DNA from: Nitrospira sp.
GTDB lineage: Bacteria; Nitrospirota; Nitrospiria; Nitrospirales; Nitrospiraceae
Reading direction: 5' to 3'
NCBI GenBank assembly: GCA_016873435.1
Contig: VGXF01000002.1
Span: 124,001 to 188,000, forward strand
DNA length: 64,000 nucleotides
Part shown: piece by piece, positions 42,312-52,964 of the stretch
Layout of the letters: each line of letters starts with the position of its first letter
Position numbering within the stretch: the first letter of the stretch is position 1
Made by a program: the position numbers and the translations under genes
The notes under the pieces: model-generated
Database searches by the model: none
The model's input: the letters and a program-made list of their open reading frames with translations, nothing else
Told to the model about the DNA's origin: nothing

Positions 42312-43868
42312 GTGAATAAAAAAACCGGCAGGGTATATCTTGTCGGCGCCGGCCCCGGCGATCAAAAACTATTGACGCTGCGGGGCAAGGAGTGCCTCGA
42401 ACGAGCCGACGTGGTGCTCTATGACTATCTGGCGAATCCCGCGCTGCTTGAGTTTGCGCCGGAGCGGGCGGAGCGCATCTATGTGGGGCGGCGCAGACGA
42501 GGACAATACCAGGATCAGTCAGCGATCAACCGGCTACTGATCGAGCAGGCCCGCGCGGGGAAAACCGTCGTGCGGTTGAAAGGCGGCGACCCCTTTGTGT
42601 TCGGGCGAGGAGGGGAAGAGGCGGAAGCCGTGGCGGCTGCTGGCGTGCCGTTTGAAGTGGTGCCCGGTGTGACGTCGGCGGTGGCAGCGCCGGCCTATGC
42701 AGGCATTCCGGTGACGCACCGGACGCTGGCCTCCACAGTGACCTTTGTGACGGGCCACGAGGATCCCACAAAGGGTGTGGAGGCGCTGGAATGGCCCAGG
42801 CTGGCCACAGCTACCGGGACGCTCGTGTTTTTGATGGGCGTGAAGAATTTGCCCGCGATCGTGCGCCATCTCCGCCGTGAAGGAAAAGCGGCCGCCACGC
42901 CGACGGCCGTGATCCGGTGGGGGACAAAACCCAGCCAACAGACGGTGATCGGTACGCTGGAGACGATCGTAGCCAGGGCAGCCGAGGCACAGATCGAACC
43001 GCCGTCCATCATTGTGATCGGTGAGGTGGTACGTCTCCGGGAGCAGATGAACTGGTTTGAGACGAAGCCGCTGTTCGGCCGGCGCGTGCTGGTGACTCGG
43101 GCCCAAGAGCAGGCCTGCGAGCTCTCACAACTGCTGGTCGAGCAGGGCGCCGAGCCCGTTGAGTGTCCGACAATTCAAATTGTGCCGCCGGCCAGTTGGG
43201 CCGAGATGGACAAGGCGGTAGCGGAACTCAGGCAGTACCAGTGGCTGGTTTTCACGAGCGTGAATGGGGTGAAGCCGTTCATGGAACGCCTGCATTACAG
43301 AAAACTGGACGGGCGGGCGCTGGCCGGTCTTCGGATCTGCTGCATCGGGCCGCGCACGGCCGAGGCGCTGGCTGCCTACGGTCTGTCTGCCGACCTGGTG
43401 CCGGCCCAGTATCAGGCGGAGGGCGTGATCGAGGCGATGAGGGCATCCGGCGTCAAGCAGCAGCGGGTGCTGATTCCTCGCGCGGAAGTGGCGCGGGAGA
43501 TTCTGCCGGAACAATTGCGGGGGCTCGGTGCCGAGGTGCATGTGGTGACTGCGTACCGCACGGTGCGACCGAAGGTCGAAACGGAGCGCCTGAAGACGTT
43601 GCTTAAGGAGCGGCGGCTGCATGTGCTGACCTTTGCGAGTTCCTCGACTGTGCGTAATTTCACCGGTCTCTTTAATAGCCGCGAGGAACTGAGGCAAGCG
43701 CTGGCCGGCACCGTGGTCGCCTGCATCGGCCCCATCACGGCGAAAACGGCCGACGAGGAAGGCCTGGCGGTGACGGTGACAGCAGTCGATAACACAATTC
43801 CCTCGCTGGTGGACGCGATCGTCCAGTATTATGCGGCCTGCGGAGACAACGTGCCAGTGCGGTGCTGA
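42312..43868 (+). CDS. Fused uroporphyrinogen-III C-methyltransferase (CobA) / uroporphyrinogen-III synthase (HemD)
   Basis: 518 residues from a GTG start. Residues about 6-250 are SUMT: VYLVGAGPGDQKLLTLRG, RLKGGDPFVFGRGGEE, VVPGVTSAVAAPAYAGIPVTHR. From about 260 to the end the HemD half follows (VLVTRAQEQACELSQLL, VFTSVNGVKPFMERL, CIGPRTAEALAAYG). The fusion sends the uroporphyrinogen-III ring either on to heme or by methylation to siroheme; the next siroheme enzyme is encoded at 25580. Confidence 0.95.
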   Translation: MNKKTGRVYLVGAGPGDQKLLTLRGKECLERADVVLYDYLANPALLEFAPERAERIYVGRRRRGQYQDQSAINRLLIEQARAGKTVVRLKGGDPFVFGRGGEEAEAVAAAGVPFEVVPGVTSAVAAPAYAGIPVTHRTLASTVTFVTGHEDPTKGVEALEWPRLATATGTLVFLMGVKNLPAIVRHLRREGKAAATPTAVIRWGTKPSQQTVIGTLETIVARAAEAQIEPPSIIVIGEVVRLREQMNWFETKPLFGRRVLVTRAQEQACELSQLLVEQGAEPVECPTIQIVPPASWAEMDKAVAELRQYQWLVFTSVNGVKPFMERLHYRKLDGRALAGLRICCIGPRTAEALAAYGLSADLVPAQYQAEGVIEAMRASGVKQQRVLIPRAEVAREILPEQLRGLGAEVHVVTAYRTVRPKVETERLKTLLKERRLHVLTFASSSTVRNFTGLFNSREELRQALAGTVVACIGPITAKTADEEGLAVTVTAVDNTIPSLVDAIVQYYAACGDNVPVRC

Positions 43869-43907
43869 CAAGTCGGATTCCTTTTTTTCGAAATGGAGGA
43901 GTGACCT

Positions 43908-44303
43908 ATGGTTCCGGTGAAATCATTCATGGTACCCGTTGAGAAGTTTGTCACGATTGATCGCGACACAGACGTGCGGGCGGCTGCAGCCCTGATGCGC
44001 GACAAGAACATCGGCAGTCTGTTTGTGGCACGTAACAAGGAAATCATCGGAATTATCACGGACACAGACATGGTCCGCCGCGTCGTGGCCGTAGGGCTCG
44101 ATGCGTCCAAGACGCCGGCCGAGCAGATCATGTCGGCACCGATCCTAACCATCGAAGAGGACAAGACGTTGCTCGACGCGAACGATCTGATGGCCAAGTC
44201 GCATCTACGGCATCTGGGTGTCTCCCGCAACGGCAAGCTGGTGGGCATGATTTCGGTGCGCGATCTGGTTGTGTTTCTGACGAATCTGCCACGGAAGAAA
44301 TAG
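43908..44303 (+). CDS. Two-CBS-domain protein in the heme operon
   Basis: 131 residues made of two CBS domains ([19 protein letters not shown] with [13 protein letters not shown], then [17 protein letters not shown] with [11 protein letters not shown]). CBS pairs bind adenosine nucleotides and act as energy sensors. GGAGGAG precedes the ATG. Its place between cobA/hemD and hemB, one base from hemB, suggests a link to heme output, which is inference. Confidence 0.9.
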   Translation: MVPVKSFMVPVEKFVTIDRDTDVRAAAALMRDKNIGSLFVARNKEIIGIITDTDMVRRVVAVGLDASKTPAEQIMSAPILTIEEDKTLLDANDLMAKSHLRHLGVSRNGKLVGMISVRDLVVFLTNLPRKK

Positions 44304-44304
44304 G

Positions 44305-45279
44305 ATGGCGTTCCCCCGACACAGGCTTCGTCGGTTGCGGCAACAGGAGCCCTTGCGGCGGCTCGTCCGCGAGACGTGGCTGACCGCGTCCGACTTCATC
44401 TATCCAATGTTCGTGACAACCGGGAAGAGCCGCAAGGACGAGATCGCGTCGATGCCGGGGCAGTATCGCTTTTCTGTGGATCTGGCGGTCAAGGAGGCTG
44501 CGGAGGCGAAGCGGCTGGGCATCCCCGCAGTCATTCTCTTCGGCGTACCGGACAGCAAGGATGAGAAGGGGACGGGCGCCTACGATCCCGCGGGTATCGT
44601 GCCGCAGGCGGTGCGGGCGCTGAAGGAGCAGGTGCCGGATTTGCTGGTCATCACGGACGTCTGCATTGACGAGTACACGTCGCATGGGCATTGCGGTTTG
44701 GTGAAGGATGGTCGCATTCTCAACGATGAAACGCTCGACTGTCTCACGGCCATGGCACGCGTACATGCCGAGGCAGGCGCCGATATGGTGGCGCCGTCTG
44801 ACATGATGGACGGCCGCGTACTGGCCATCCGCAACGAGCTGGATCGGGGCGGTTTCACGGAACTGCCCATCATGGCGTATGCGGCCAAATTTGCCTCTTG
44901 TTTCTATGCGCCGTTTCGGGATGCGGCTCAGTCCTCCCCCAAGTTCGGCGACCGGCAGTCGTATCAAATGGATCCGGCGAACGTCCGCGAGGCGCTGCGG
45001 GAAATCCGGTCGGACATTCAGGAAGGCGCTGACATTGTGATGGTCAAGCCGGCCCTGCCGTATCTCGATATCATTGCTGCGGCCCGCGCCAACACGACCG
45101 TACCCATTGCGGCCTACCAGGTTAGCGGCGAGTACAGTATGATCAAGGCAGCCGCACACGCTGGCTGGCTGGACGAATCCCGCGCCATGCTGGAATCGTT
45201 GTTGGCCATCAAGCGGGCCGGCGCGGACATGATGCTCACGTATTTTGCCAAGGATGCTGCCAGGCTTCTCAATTCCTGA
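44305..45279 (+). CDS. hemB: Delta-aminolevulinic acid dehydratase (porphobilinogen synthase)
   Basis: 324 residues. [19 protein letters not shown] at the start and the lysine pairs [10 protein letters not shown] and [10 protein letters not shown] in the active site. The metal loop reads [14 protein letters not shown]: two of the three zinc Cys of E. coli HemB are kept, the middle one is Asp, a variant also found in other phyla. Confidence 0.97.
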   Translation: MAFPRHRLRRLRQQEPLRRLVRETWLTASDFIYPMFVTTGKSRKDEIASMPGQYRFSVDLAVKEAAEAKRLGIPAVILFGVPDSKDEKGTGAYDPAGIVPQAVRALKEQVPDLLVITDVCIDEYTSHGHCGLVKDGRILNDETLDCLTAMARVHAEAGADMVAPSDMMDGRVLAIRNELDRGGFTELPIMAYAAKFASCFYAPFRDAAQSSPKFGDRQSYQMDPANVREALREIRSDIQEGADIVMVKPALPYLDIIAAARANTTVPIAAYQVSGEYSMIKAAAHAGWLDESRAMLESLLAIKRAGADMMLTYFAKDAARLLNS

Positions 45280-45283
45280 TCGC

Positions 45284-46231
45284 ATGAAGATCACCCGAGG
45301 CCTAGCCGCCCATCACCGCACGTCCCATCCGGTTTTAACCATTGGAAATTTCGACGGGCAACATCTGGGCCATCGTGCGTTATTGCGGGATGTCGTCCGA
45401 CGCGCGGATGCGGCCGGCGGTACGTCGCTGGTCATGACCTTCGATCCGCACCCCGTTAAAGTACTGGCTCCGCACGTGGACCTACGCTTTCTGACGACGC
45501 GGGCCCAACAGCTTTCCTATTTCGAAGCTGCCGGGATTGCTGAAGTTCTGTTCGTGGAATTCACGCCGGTGTTCGCTGCGCTAACGCCAGATCAATTCAT
45601 GCAGCAGGTGCTGCGTGACGCGATTGGTGTGATGGAGCTGTTTGTCGGAGAGCATTTCGCATTCGGCAGGGGCCGGACCGGCAAGATCGCAGATCTGGTC
45701 CGGTTCGGATCAGACGCTGGTTTTCAGGTGCATCCCGTCCAGCCGATGCGCCTGGAGGGGGAAGTCGTCAGTTCGACGCGCATCCGACAGATGATTCAGG
45801 GGGGCGAGGTACGGTCGGCGTCGCGCATGCTAGGCCGGTGCTATGCACTGGAGGGTGTCGTCGTGCCTGGTGAGCAGCGCGGGCAGACGTTGGGCTATCC
45901 AACGGCGAATCTGAAATTGCCGGAGGAGCGTGTCATCCCTGCCGACGGCATCTACGCTACTCGGACATTCTGGGGCGCACGAGTCTTCGATTCCGTCTCG
46001 TACATTGGGACGCGGTCGACGTTTGGCGCCGGCGAACGTCTCCTTGAAGTGTCACTACTCGATGCAAAGGAAAATCTGTACGGCCAGACCATTCGCGTCG
46101 AGTTTGTCGAGCGAGTCCGTGAAGACCGCACGTTTGCGTCCGCCCAGGAGTTGGCGGCCTGCATCGAGCGGGACGTGCAGGCGGCACGCAAAATGTTAAA
46201 GGCCGCTCCTCAACTGGTGGCCGGCCCATGA
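45284..46231 (+). CDS. ribF: Bifunctional riboflavin kinase / FAD synthetase
   Basis: 315 residues from the ATG at 45284, four bases after hemB. Nucleotidyltransferase half: LTIGNFDGQHLGH, MTFDPHPVKVL, FGRGRTGKI. Kinase half from about 190: GQTLGYPTANLKLP. It converts riboflavin to FMN and FAD. Confidence 0.95.
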   Translation: MKITRGLAAHHRTSHPVLTIGNFDGQHLGHRALLRDVVRRADAAGGTSLVMTFDPHPVKVLAPHVDLRFLTTRAQQLSYFEAAGIAEVLFVEFTPVFAALTPDQFMQQVLRDAIGVMELFVGEHFAFGRGRTGKIADLVRFGSDAGFQVHPVQPMRLEGEVVSSTRIRQMIQGGEVRSASRMLGRCYALEGVVVPGEQRGQTLGYPTANLKLPEERVIPADGIYATRTFWGARVFDSVSYIGTRSTFGAGERLLEVSLLDAKENLYGQTIRVEFVERVREDRTFASAQELAACIERDVQAARKMLKAAPQLVAGP

Positions 46232-47670
46232 CGACACAGCTTCGGGTCCGAGCGACCCTCCATCGGTTTGAGCGTGCGGTGGTGGCTGCTGTACAGACGC
46301 AGGGACTCTTCAGAAAAGGCGAGCATGTGCTCGTCGCCGTATCCGGCGGGCCTGATTCGGTTGCCCTACTGGCGGTGCTGGTGGCGCTGGCGCCGGCCTG
46401 GCGGCTGACGCTGTCCGCATGGCATGGCAATTATGGCTTACGCGGGAATGAATCAGAGGAGGACGAGGGATTTGTGGCGCGCCTCTGCGCCGACTGGCGC
46501 GTGCCGCTGATCCGCGAGCGCATTGTGCTTCACGGCGGTGCGCGGGCAAATTCGTCGCTCCAGGCGCGCGCGCGCGCTGCGCGCTACGAGGCCCTCCAGC
46601 GCGCTGCTGACGCGCAGAGCGCCGACGCAATCGCCACCGGCCACACGGTCGACGACCAGGCGGAAACGCTAGTCATGCGCCTGTTGCGTGGAAGCGGCGC
46701 GGCAGGCCTGTCCGGCATCCGTCCGCGGCACGGGCGGATCATCCGGCCGCTGCTCAACCTGGACCGCGCCGCGGTGCTGGCTTATCTCAAGGACAAGGGG
46801 CAGGCATTTCGTACCGATTCCAGCAACGCCACGCCAGTCTATCTGCGCAATCGCGTTCGTCATGAGCTGCTGCCTCTCCTGGCCCGGTTTAATCCCGCCG
46901 TTGTGGACGCGCTGGCCCGAACGGCGGAAATCTTCCGCGATGACGATGTCTGCTTGCAGCATATGGCATTGGACTGGATGAGCCGGCATGTCCGACGAAC
47001 CGAAGCGCAGGCCCTGACCGTTTCGAGGACGGCATTGCTGCAATTGCCGGTGGCGTTGCAGCGGCGCGTACTGCGCGAACTGGCCCGGGAGACTGCCGGA
47101 AGCACGCAAGGCCCGACCTTTGGTCCAATCGACGCGGTGTTAAAAAGAGTTGTGAATGGGCGTACCGGCACGTCCTTGTCACTGGGACGGGTTTGCATGG
47201 TTCGGGACTACGACACGATTCGTATGGCCCCAGCTTCTTCGCAATCATGGGAGCGCATGCGGGCGATCCCGCTCGCGATCCCGTCAGAAATCCTGTGGCC
47301 GCTGACCAGCCAGGTGGTTCGGATCAGCCTAACGGAGGCACCGGTCGAGAAACAGGCTCTCGAACGAAATATCGTGCGGTTCGATGCCGATCGATTCACG
47401 CATCGATTGACGTTGCGGTCGTGGCAGATTGGCGATGCGTTCCAGCCCAGCGGCATGGGCGGGCGTCGGAAGAAGCTCCAGGACTATTTTTCAGATATCA
47501 AGCTGCCGCGCGAACAGCGAAGTCGGGTGCCACTGGTGGTAGCTCCTGAGGGCATCCTTTGGATCGTCGGACATCGGACGGATCACCGGTTCGGCGTGAC
47601 GGCGACCACTCAGCGAGTCTTGACGGTGGAGGTCGGACCGATTGAAGCAGCGCAAGAGGGGAGAGGCTGA
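46228..47670 (+). CDS. tilS: tRNA(Ile)-lysidine synthase
   Basis: 480 residues. PP-loop VLVAVSGGPDSVALL near residue 38, ATGHTVDDQAETLVMRLLRG, and RNRVRHELLP of the family. It modifies C34 of tRNA-Ile(CAU). Start overlaps the ribF stop by four bases. The C-terminal end carries the TilS substrate domain (GRRKKLQDYFSDIKLPREQR). Confidence 0.95.
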   Translation: MTTQLRVRATLHRFERAVVAAVQTQGLFRKGEHVLVAVSGGPDSVALLAVLVALAPAWRLTLSAWHGNYGLRGNESEEDEGFVARLCADWRVPLIRERIVLHGGARANSSLQARARAARYEALQRAADAQSADAIATGHTVDDQAETLVMRLLRGSGAAGLSGIRPRHGRIIRPLLNLDRAAVLAYLKDKGQAFRTDSSNATPVYLRNRVRHELLPLLARFNPAVVDALARTAEIFRDDDVCLQHMALDWMSRHVRRTEAQALTVSRTALLQLPVALQRRVLRELARETAGSTQGPTFGPIDAVLKRVVNGRTGTSLSLGRVCMVRDYDTIRMAPASSQSWERMRAIPLAIPSEILWPLTSQVVRISLTEAPVEKQALERNIVRFDADRFTHRLTLRSWQIGDAFQPSGMGGRRKKLQDYFSDIKLPREQRSRVPLVVAPEGILWIVGHRTDHRFGVTATTQRVLTVEVGPIEAAQEGRG

Positions 47671-47671
47671 G

Positions 47672-48220
47672 ATGGAAAAGATTTTCGGCCGTCCGATCGT
47701 CACGCAGGGGGACATGCGCAAGCGCATCGAGGAGCTAGGGGGCCAGATCGCCCGCGACTACGCCGGGAAAGAACTGATCCTTGTCGGCATTCTCAAGGGC
47801 GCGTTTGCGTTTTACGCTGATCTGGCCCGCGCGATCCGTACGCCCCTCCGCGTGGATTTCATCGTCGTGACCAGCTACGGATCGAAGGTCAAGACGTCCG
47901 GGAAAGTGACGATGGTCACCGACTTGACTGAGGATATCAGGGGCAAGGATGTACTGCTCGTCGAGGACATTGTGGATTCAGGTCTGACGGTCCAATACCT
48001 TGTCAAAACGCTGGCAAAACGCAAGCCCCGGTCCATCAAGGTCTGTGCCTTATTGAGTAAGCCGCAACGCAGGAAGATCGTGGTCAAGGTGGACTATGTC
48101 GGGTTCGAAATTCCCAACAAGTATGTGGTAGGGTACGGGCTTGATTACCAGCAGCACTATCGCAACCTGCCGTACCTGGCTGTCCTGGACAAGGTGGATG
48201 AAGAAGGGCGCAAAGCATAG
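47672..48220 (+). CDS. hpt: Hypoxanthine phosphoribosyltransferase
   Basis: 182 residues from the ATG at 47672. VLLVEDIVDSGLTVQYL is the PRPP-binding loop, and VGYGLDYQQHYRNLPY is the C-terminal signature. Purine salvage. tilS-hpt-ftsH is a common bacterial order. Confidence 0.95.
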   Translation: MEKIFGRPIVTQGDMRKRIEELGGQIARDYAGKELILVGILKGAFAFYADLARAIRTPLRVDFIVVTSYGSKVKTSGKVTMVTDLTEDIRGKDVLLVEDIVDSGLTVQYLVKTLAKRKPRSIKVCALLSKPQRRKIVVKVDYVGFEIPNKYVVGYGLDYQQHYRNLPYLAVLDKVDEEGRKA

Positions 48221-48230
48221 GCGGGGACGA

Positions 48231-48260
48231 TTGTAAGATTTGGATACCCCGTGTTAGGAT
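48231..48260 (+). promoter_or_regulatory. Candidate promoter upstream of ftsH
   Basis: TTGTAA, 18 bases, TAGGAT, about 50 bases before the ftsH ATG. Weak match in both boxes but the same spacing as other promoters in the window. Confidence 0.4.
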
Positions 48261-48312
48261 ACACCGTCAGTCGAAGCCCCGTCCGGTGTGGTGAGGGGAA
48301 AGAGGAAGCGCA

Positions 48313-50124
48313 ATGAATTCACGGGCCAAAAATCTGCTGTTCTGGGTCGTCGTCGGGCTGTTCATGATCCTGCTGTTCAACGTGTTCAGCGTGACCCCGC
48401 AAGTCCCGGAAGATGAAGTGATTTTTAGCGAGTTCATGGCCAAGCTGGACAACGGCGACATCACCAAAGTCACTATCAAGGCCAATCACATCAGCGCGAT
48501 TCTGAAAAACGAAACGCGAATCAAGACCTACGCCGCCGAGTATCCTGATCTGGTGAAAGCGCTGCGCGAGCGAAACGTCCAGATTGAAGTTAAGCCCCCG
48601 GACGACAGCCCGTGGTACATCACGTTTCTCCTTACCTGGGGGCCGTTTATTCTGTTCCTCGGTCTGTGGTTTTTCCTGATGCGGCAGATGCAGATCGGGG
48701 GCAACAAGGCCCTGTCGTTCGGCAAGAGCCGCGCGCGGATGCTGACCGAGGAGCGTAAGAAAGTTACGTTCGCCGACGTAGCGGGGATCGACGAAGCCAA
48801 AGAAGAAGTTTTCGAGATCATCGAGTTTTTGAAGGACCCGCGGAAGTTTCAGAAGCTGGGCGGTCGGATTCCAAAAGGGGTACTGATCGTCGGACCTCCG
48901 GGTACGGGCAAGACGCTGCTGGCCAAAGCCATCGCGGGGGAGGCGGGGGTGCCGTTTTTCAGCATCAGCGGATCGGACTTTGTCGAAATGTTCGTGGGCG
49001 TCGGCGCGTCGCGTGTGCGGGACCTGTTTGAGCAAGGCAAGAAACATGCGCCCTGCATTATCTTCATTGACGAAATCGACGCCGTAGGCCGCTTGCGCGG
49101 CGCTGGACTCGGCGGTGGGCACGATGAGCGCGAGCAGACGCTCAATCAGTTACTCGTCGAGATGGACGGCTTCGACACGACTGAGGGCGTCATTTTGATT
49201 GCTGCGACGAATCGGCCGGACGTGCTTGATCCGGCCCTGCTGCGCCCAGGCCGGTTCGACCGCCAGATCGTCGTGAATCGGCCGGACATCAAGGGCCGGG
49301 CAGAAATTCTTAAAGTCCATACCAAAAAGGTGCCGGTGGGGGGCAATGTCGAGCTTGAGAAGATCGCGCGCGGGACCCCTGGCTTCTCCGGGGCCGATCT
49401 CGAGAATCTAGTCAATGAGGCAGCGCTCTGGGCCGCCCGGCAGAATAAGAAGGAAGTTGAGAGCGTGGACTTCGAAATGGCCAAGGACAAAGTGCTCATG
49501 GGTGCGGAGCGCAAGAGCATGGTTCTGACCGATGACGAAAAGCGCGTGACGGCGTTTCATGAGGCGGGCCATGCGCTCATAGCCAAGTTGCTGCCGGGGA
49601 CTGATCCGGTCCATAAGGTGACGATCATCCCGCGCGGCCGTGCCCTGGGCGTGACCATGCAGTTGCCGACGGACGACCGGCACAACTACTCGAAGGAATA
49701 TCTCTACAACACGCTGGCGATTCTGATGGGCGGTCGCGTGGCCGAGGAGCTGATCTTCAAGAACATCACGACCGGTGCGGGCAATGACCTCGAGCGGGCT
49801 ACCGATCTGGCACGCCGGATGGTGTGTGAGTGGGGTATGAGCGAAATGCTTGGGCCGCTGACGTTCGGCAAGAAAAACGAGGAAATTTTTCTTGGGCGAG
49901 AAATCGCCACGCATCGTGACTTTAGCGAGCAAATCGCCGAACAGATCGACCGGGAGATTAAACGGTTGGTCACAGAGAACTACGACCGGACCAAGCGGCT
50001 TCTGACCGAGCACATGCATATCCTGAAAGCCCTGGCGGAGGCGTTGCTCGAGAAGGAAGTGCTCGACGCCCCTGAGATCGACAAGATCGTCCAGCAGGGA
50101 CTGCCCCAGGCGACCCCCGCCTGA
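48313..50124 (+). CDS. ftsH: ATP-dependent zinc metalloprotease FtsH
   Basis: 603 residues. Two transmembrane segments ([30 protein letters not shown]), AAA module with [13 protein letters not shown] near residue 196, pore [16 protein letters not shown] ([20 protein letters not shown]) and protease motif HEAGHA near 416. Degrades misfolded membrane proteins and regulators such as LpxC. Folate and GlcN genes follow. Confidence 0.98.
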   Translation: MNSRAKNLLFWVVVGLFMILLFNVFSVTPQVPEDEVIFSEFMAKLDNGDITKVTIKANHISAILKNETRIKTYAAEYPDLVKALRERNVQIEVKPPDDSPWYITFLLTWGPFILFLGLWFFLMRQMQIGGNKALSFGKSRARMLTEERKKVTFADVAGIDEAKEEVFEIIEFLKDPRKFQKLGGRIPKGVLIVGPPGTGKTLLAKAIAGEAGVPFFSISGSDFVEMFVGVGASRVRDLFEQGKKHAPCIIFIDEIDAVGRLRGAGLGGGHDEREQTLNQLLVEMDGFDTTEGVILIAATNRPDVLDPALLRPGRFDRQIVVNRPDIKGRAEILKVHTKKVPVGGNVELEKIARGTPGFSGADLENLVNEAALWAARQNKKEVESVDFEMAKDKVLMGAERKSMVLTDDEKRVTAFHEAGHALIAKLLPGTDPVHKVTIIPRGRALGVTMQLPTDDRHNYSKEYLYNTLAILMGGRVAEELIFKNITTGAGNDLERATDLARRMVCEWGMSEMLGPLTFGKKNEEIFLGREIATHRDFSEQIAEQIDREIKRLVTENYDRTKRLLTEHMHILKALAEALLEKEVLDAPEIDKIVQQGLPQATPA

Positions 50125-50232
50125 ACATCTTCGTTCCGCCATGTGGTGTTCGTGCCCACAGAATGAACACCCGATGCTGACACCGACCACTCCGTTTCCC
50201 AGTGCTGGACCATCCGTGTCCTGGTCACGCAC

Positions 50233-51096
50233 ATGATCGTTCACACACAGAAGCCGGCGGACACGTTCACGTTGGCACACGGGCGCCGGCTGGCATTGGA
50301 TCGCCCGCTGGTGATGGGCATTCTCAACGTCACGCCGGATTCTTTCTCGGACGGAGGGCGCTATCTCGATTCCCACGCGGCGCTGGAGCGTGCCACGACG
50401 ATGGTCGGAGAGGGCGCCGATCTGATCGACATTGGAGCCGAATCATCCCGTCCCGGTGCGCTGCCTGTGCCGGCCGCAGAGGAATTGAGGCGCCTGATTC
50501 CCATCGTGCGGGCAGTTTGCAGACAGGTGGCAGTGCCGGTCTCAGTGGACACGACCAAGGCGGTTGTGGCCGAGCAGGCCATCGGACAGGGCGCCACGAT
50601 TATCAATGATATCAGTGCACTAGAAGCTGATCCGGCTATGGTGGCGGTGGTGGCGCGCACTGGAGCCGGTCTGGTATTGATGCACCGGCAGGGGACGTCT
50701 CCTACCATGCAGGTGAAGCCACAATATGGCGATGTGGTCGGCGAGGTGCGGGCGTATTTGCAGACGCGGATGGAGATGGCCTCGCGCGCCGGCATTGCGG
50801 AAGATCACATCGTGCTTGACCCCGGAATCGGATTCGGGAAAAATCGCGAACACAATCTCGCACTGCTGACTCGATTGGAGGAGTTGCTGGTGCTGGGGCG
50901 ACCGCTCCTGCTCGGGGTCTCCCGCAAGGCGTTTATCGGCGAGGTCCTGGGCCGGCAGACGGACGAGCGGATCTGGGGGACGGCGGCCGCGGTGGCCGTG
51001 GCGGTGTTGCGCGGGGCCCGGATCGTCCGGGTTCATGACGTGACAGCCATGCGGGATGTCGTCAGGATGGTGCATGCGATCCATGAAGCGCGCTAA
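50233..51096 (+). CDS. folP: Dihydropteroate synthase
   Basis: 287 residues. [62 protein letters not shown] mark the TIM-barrel active site. It joins pterin pyrophosphate and p-aminobenzoate. Order ftsH-folP-glmM is typical. Confidence 0.97.
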   Translation: MIVHTQKPADTFTLAHGRRLALDRPLVMGILNVTPDSFSDGGRYLDSHAALERATTMVGEGADLIDIGAESSRPGALPVPAAEELRRLIPIVRAVCRQVAVPVSVDTTKAVVAEQAIGQGATIINDISALEADPAMVAVVARTGAGLVLMHRQGTSPTMQVKPQYGDVVGEVRAYLQTRMEMASRAGIAEDHIVLDPGIGFGKNREHNLALLTRLEELLVLGRPLLLGVSRKAFIGEVLGRQTDERIWGTAAAVAVAVLRGARIVRVHDVTAMRDVVRMVHAIHEAR

Positions 51097-52465
51097 CAAA
51101 AAAGCCGTGCTGGCCCAACGGGCCCTGTTCGGGACCGACGGTGTGCGAGGCGTCGCCAACCTCGAACCGATGACCAGCGAGACGGCCATGAAACTGGGCC
51201 GTGCCGCCGCGTATCTATTCAAGCGGCGTGCAGGCCGGCATCAGATCGTGATCGGCAAGGATACTCGCTTGTCAGGGTATATGCTGGAGTCGGCGCTCAC
51301 GTCGGGCATTTGTTCGATGGGTGTGGACGTATTACTGGTCGGCCCCATGCCGACACCCGGCATCGCGTTTCTCACTCGCAGCCTGCGGGCCGATGCGGGC
51401 GTAATGCTCTCCGCGTCGCACAATCCCTATCAGGACAACGGTATCAAATTCTTCTCCAGTGACGGACTGAAACTGCCCGATGAGGTCGAAGCCCGCATGG
51501 AGCAATTGATTACGTCGGATGAAATTGAGCATCTGCGTCCGACAGCGGAGGCGGTGGGGAAGGCTTTCCGGGTCGACGATGCTGAGGGACGTTACATTGA
51601 ATTCGTGAAACGGTCGTTGCCGCGCGACATGGACTTTCAGGGATTGAAAGTCGTCGTGGACTGCGCGCACGGGGCTGCCTACAAGGTTTCTCCGAAAGTC
51701 CTTCGCGAACTGGGCGCGACGGTCTGGGTGATCGGCGACAAACCAGACGGCACGAACATCAATGCCGGGTGTGGCGCTGTCTATCCGGCCCGCCTCCAGG
51801 GTGCGGTGCGCGAACACACAGCCGATATCGGAATCGCGCACGACGGGGATGCGGACCGGGCGATTGTGGTGGATGAGCAGGGGAAGATCATCGATGGCGA
51901 TCGTGTCATGGCGGCGCTGGCGCTCGACATGCATGCGCGGGGCGAACTCAAAAAGAAAACCGTGGTCGGTACGGTGATGAGTAATTTCGGGCTTGAGCAG
52001 GCCCTGACTCAGGCGGGTATTGCGCTGGTACGTACGCCAGTCGGGGACCGTTATCTGCTCGAGCGCATGCTCGCCGATGGCTACAACTTTGGCGGCGAAC
52101 AATCCGGGCACTTGATTTTCCTCAACTACAACACGGCCGGCGACGGGTTGATTTCCAGTCTACAAATTTTGTCGTTGATGAAACGCTCGGGAAAACCACT
52201 CTCCGAGCTAGTGCGGTGCATGACACCGGTGCCGCAGGTCCTGCTCAATGTGACCGTCAAGACAAAGCCCGCCTTGTCCTCCCTGCCGGATGTCCAAAAG
52301 GCGATCAAGCAGGGCGAGGCGAAACTCAAGGGAACCGGTCGCATTCTGGTGCGCTATTCCGGAACGGAGCCGCTGTTGCGGGTGATGGTGGAAGGCGAGA
52401 GCGATGCGCTGATCCGGACCGTGGCCGAAGAGCTGGCCGCCCTTGCCCGCACCCGCCTGGGATAA
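51083..52465 (+). CDS. glmM: Phosphoglucosamine mutase
   Basis: 460 residues from the ATG at 51083, overlapping folP by 14 bases. [31 protein letters not shown] with the phosphoserine near residue 111, [14 protein letters not shown] for metal and [16 protein letters not shown] at the phosphate site. Makes GlcN-1-P for UDP-GlcNAc. Confidence 0.97.
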   Translation: MKRANKKAVLAQRALFGTDGVRGVANLEPMTSETAMKLGRAAAYLFKRRAGRHQIVIGKDTRLSGYMLESALTSGICSMGVDVLLVGPMPTPGIAFLTRSLRADAGVMLSASHNPYQDNGIKFFSSDGLKLPDEVEARMEQLITSDEIEHLRPTAEAVGKAFRVDDAEGRYIEFVKRSLPRDMDFQGLKVVVDCAHGAAYKVSPKVLRELGATVWVIGDKPDGTNINAGCGAVYPARLQGAVREHTADIGIAHDGDADRAIVVDEQGKIIDGDRVMAALALDMHARGELKKKTVVGTVMSNFGLEQALTQAGIALVRTPVGDRYLLERMLADGYNFGGEQSGHLIFLNYNTAGDGLISSLQILSLMKRSGKPLSELVRCMTPVPQVLLNVTVKTKPALSSLPDVQKAIKQGEAKLKGTGRILVRYSGTEPLLRVMVEGESDALIRTVAEELAALARTRLG

Positions 52466-52742
52466 CCCCCCCCTCTGTTGCAACTGCGTGTTAACGGCGC
52501 CATGCTACCAGTGGTGCCAAACTAAAATATCCTATGTATTACTTTACATATAATGTATAAACTTTTGTTATTATAAGTTAAAATGATGGATGTTTAATGA
52601 TCTTCGCTGATCTACCGTACCGTGAGCGAGCGCTGGGCTGACAGTAGCCCAGCGTGTCCTGCAGCAGTCCGCGGCTGATCGGTGGCGTGCGGATCTACGA
52701 CATGATGCGGATCGTGGCGGGCGAGGTGGCGACGGGCAAGCA
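52466..52742. other. Non-coding stretch with an AT-rich island and a hairpin
   Basis: An AT-rich patch (about 52521-52605), markedly poorer in G and C than its surroundings, contains TACAT-ATA-ATGTA. It is followed by a hairpin CGCTGGGCT (52631-52639), AGCCCAGCG (52646-52654). No gene or RNA family recognised. It may hold promoters for the mtnA side or be the trace of a lost element. Confidence 0.5.
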
Positions 52743-52964
52743 GTGGATCGAGTTTATGGGGAAGAACCAGTTACACTGCCGGGTGGAACGGGTGCTGAGC
52801 AGCTGGCCGGCCAGTGTTGCTATGCTCTGGGGCATGCCATCTGTCTGGGGCTGGCGGCTCCCGTGTTGCGCTATGCGGGGCTGGCCGAGGCTGCGCTGCG
52901 GCTGGACCCGGCGGCGGGGCTGCTGGTCATGCTGACAATCAGGGAGCATCGGCGGCGGGGATGA
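52743..52964 (+). CDS. Doubtful small gene overlapping the mtnA start
   Basis: A GTG-started frame of 73 codons whose TGA overlaps the mtnA ATG as ATGA. Its second half looks like a real protein (hydrophobic [20 protein letters not shown], then [14 protein letters not shown] and a basic end), possibly a small membrane protein or the end of a damaged gene. The beginning is less convincing and no ribosome binding site is seen. Confidence 0.3.
   Translation: MDRVYGEEPVTLPGGTGAEQLAGQCCYALGHAICLGLAAPVLRYAGLAEAALRLDPAAGLLVMLTIREHRRRG

Noticed and set aside
44640-44720. Unusual metal loop in HemB (Asp for the middle Cys)
   Set aside because: The same variant occurs in other phyla, for example actinobacteria, so it is not a novelty.
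50145-50171. GGTGTTC...GAACACC hairpin after ftsH
   Set aside because: No U-tract and folP follows closely in the same direction; weak terminator evidence.
52521-52605. AT-rich island as a replication origin
   Set aside because: No DnaA-box cluster and no dnaA, dnaN or gyr genes nearby.
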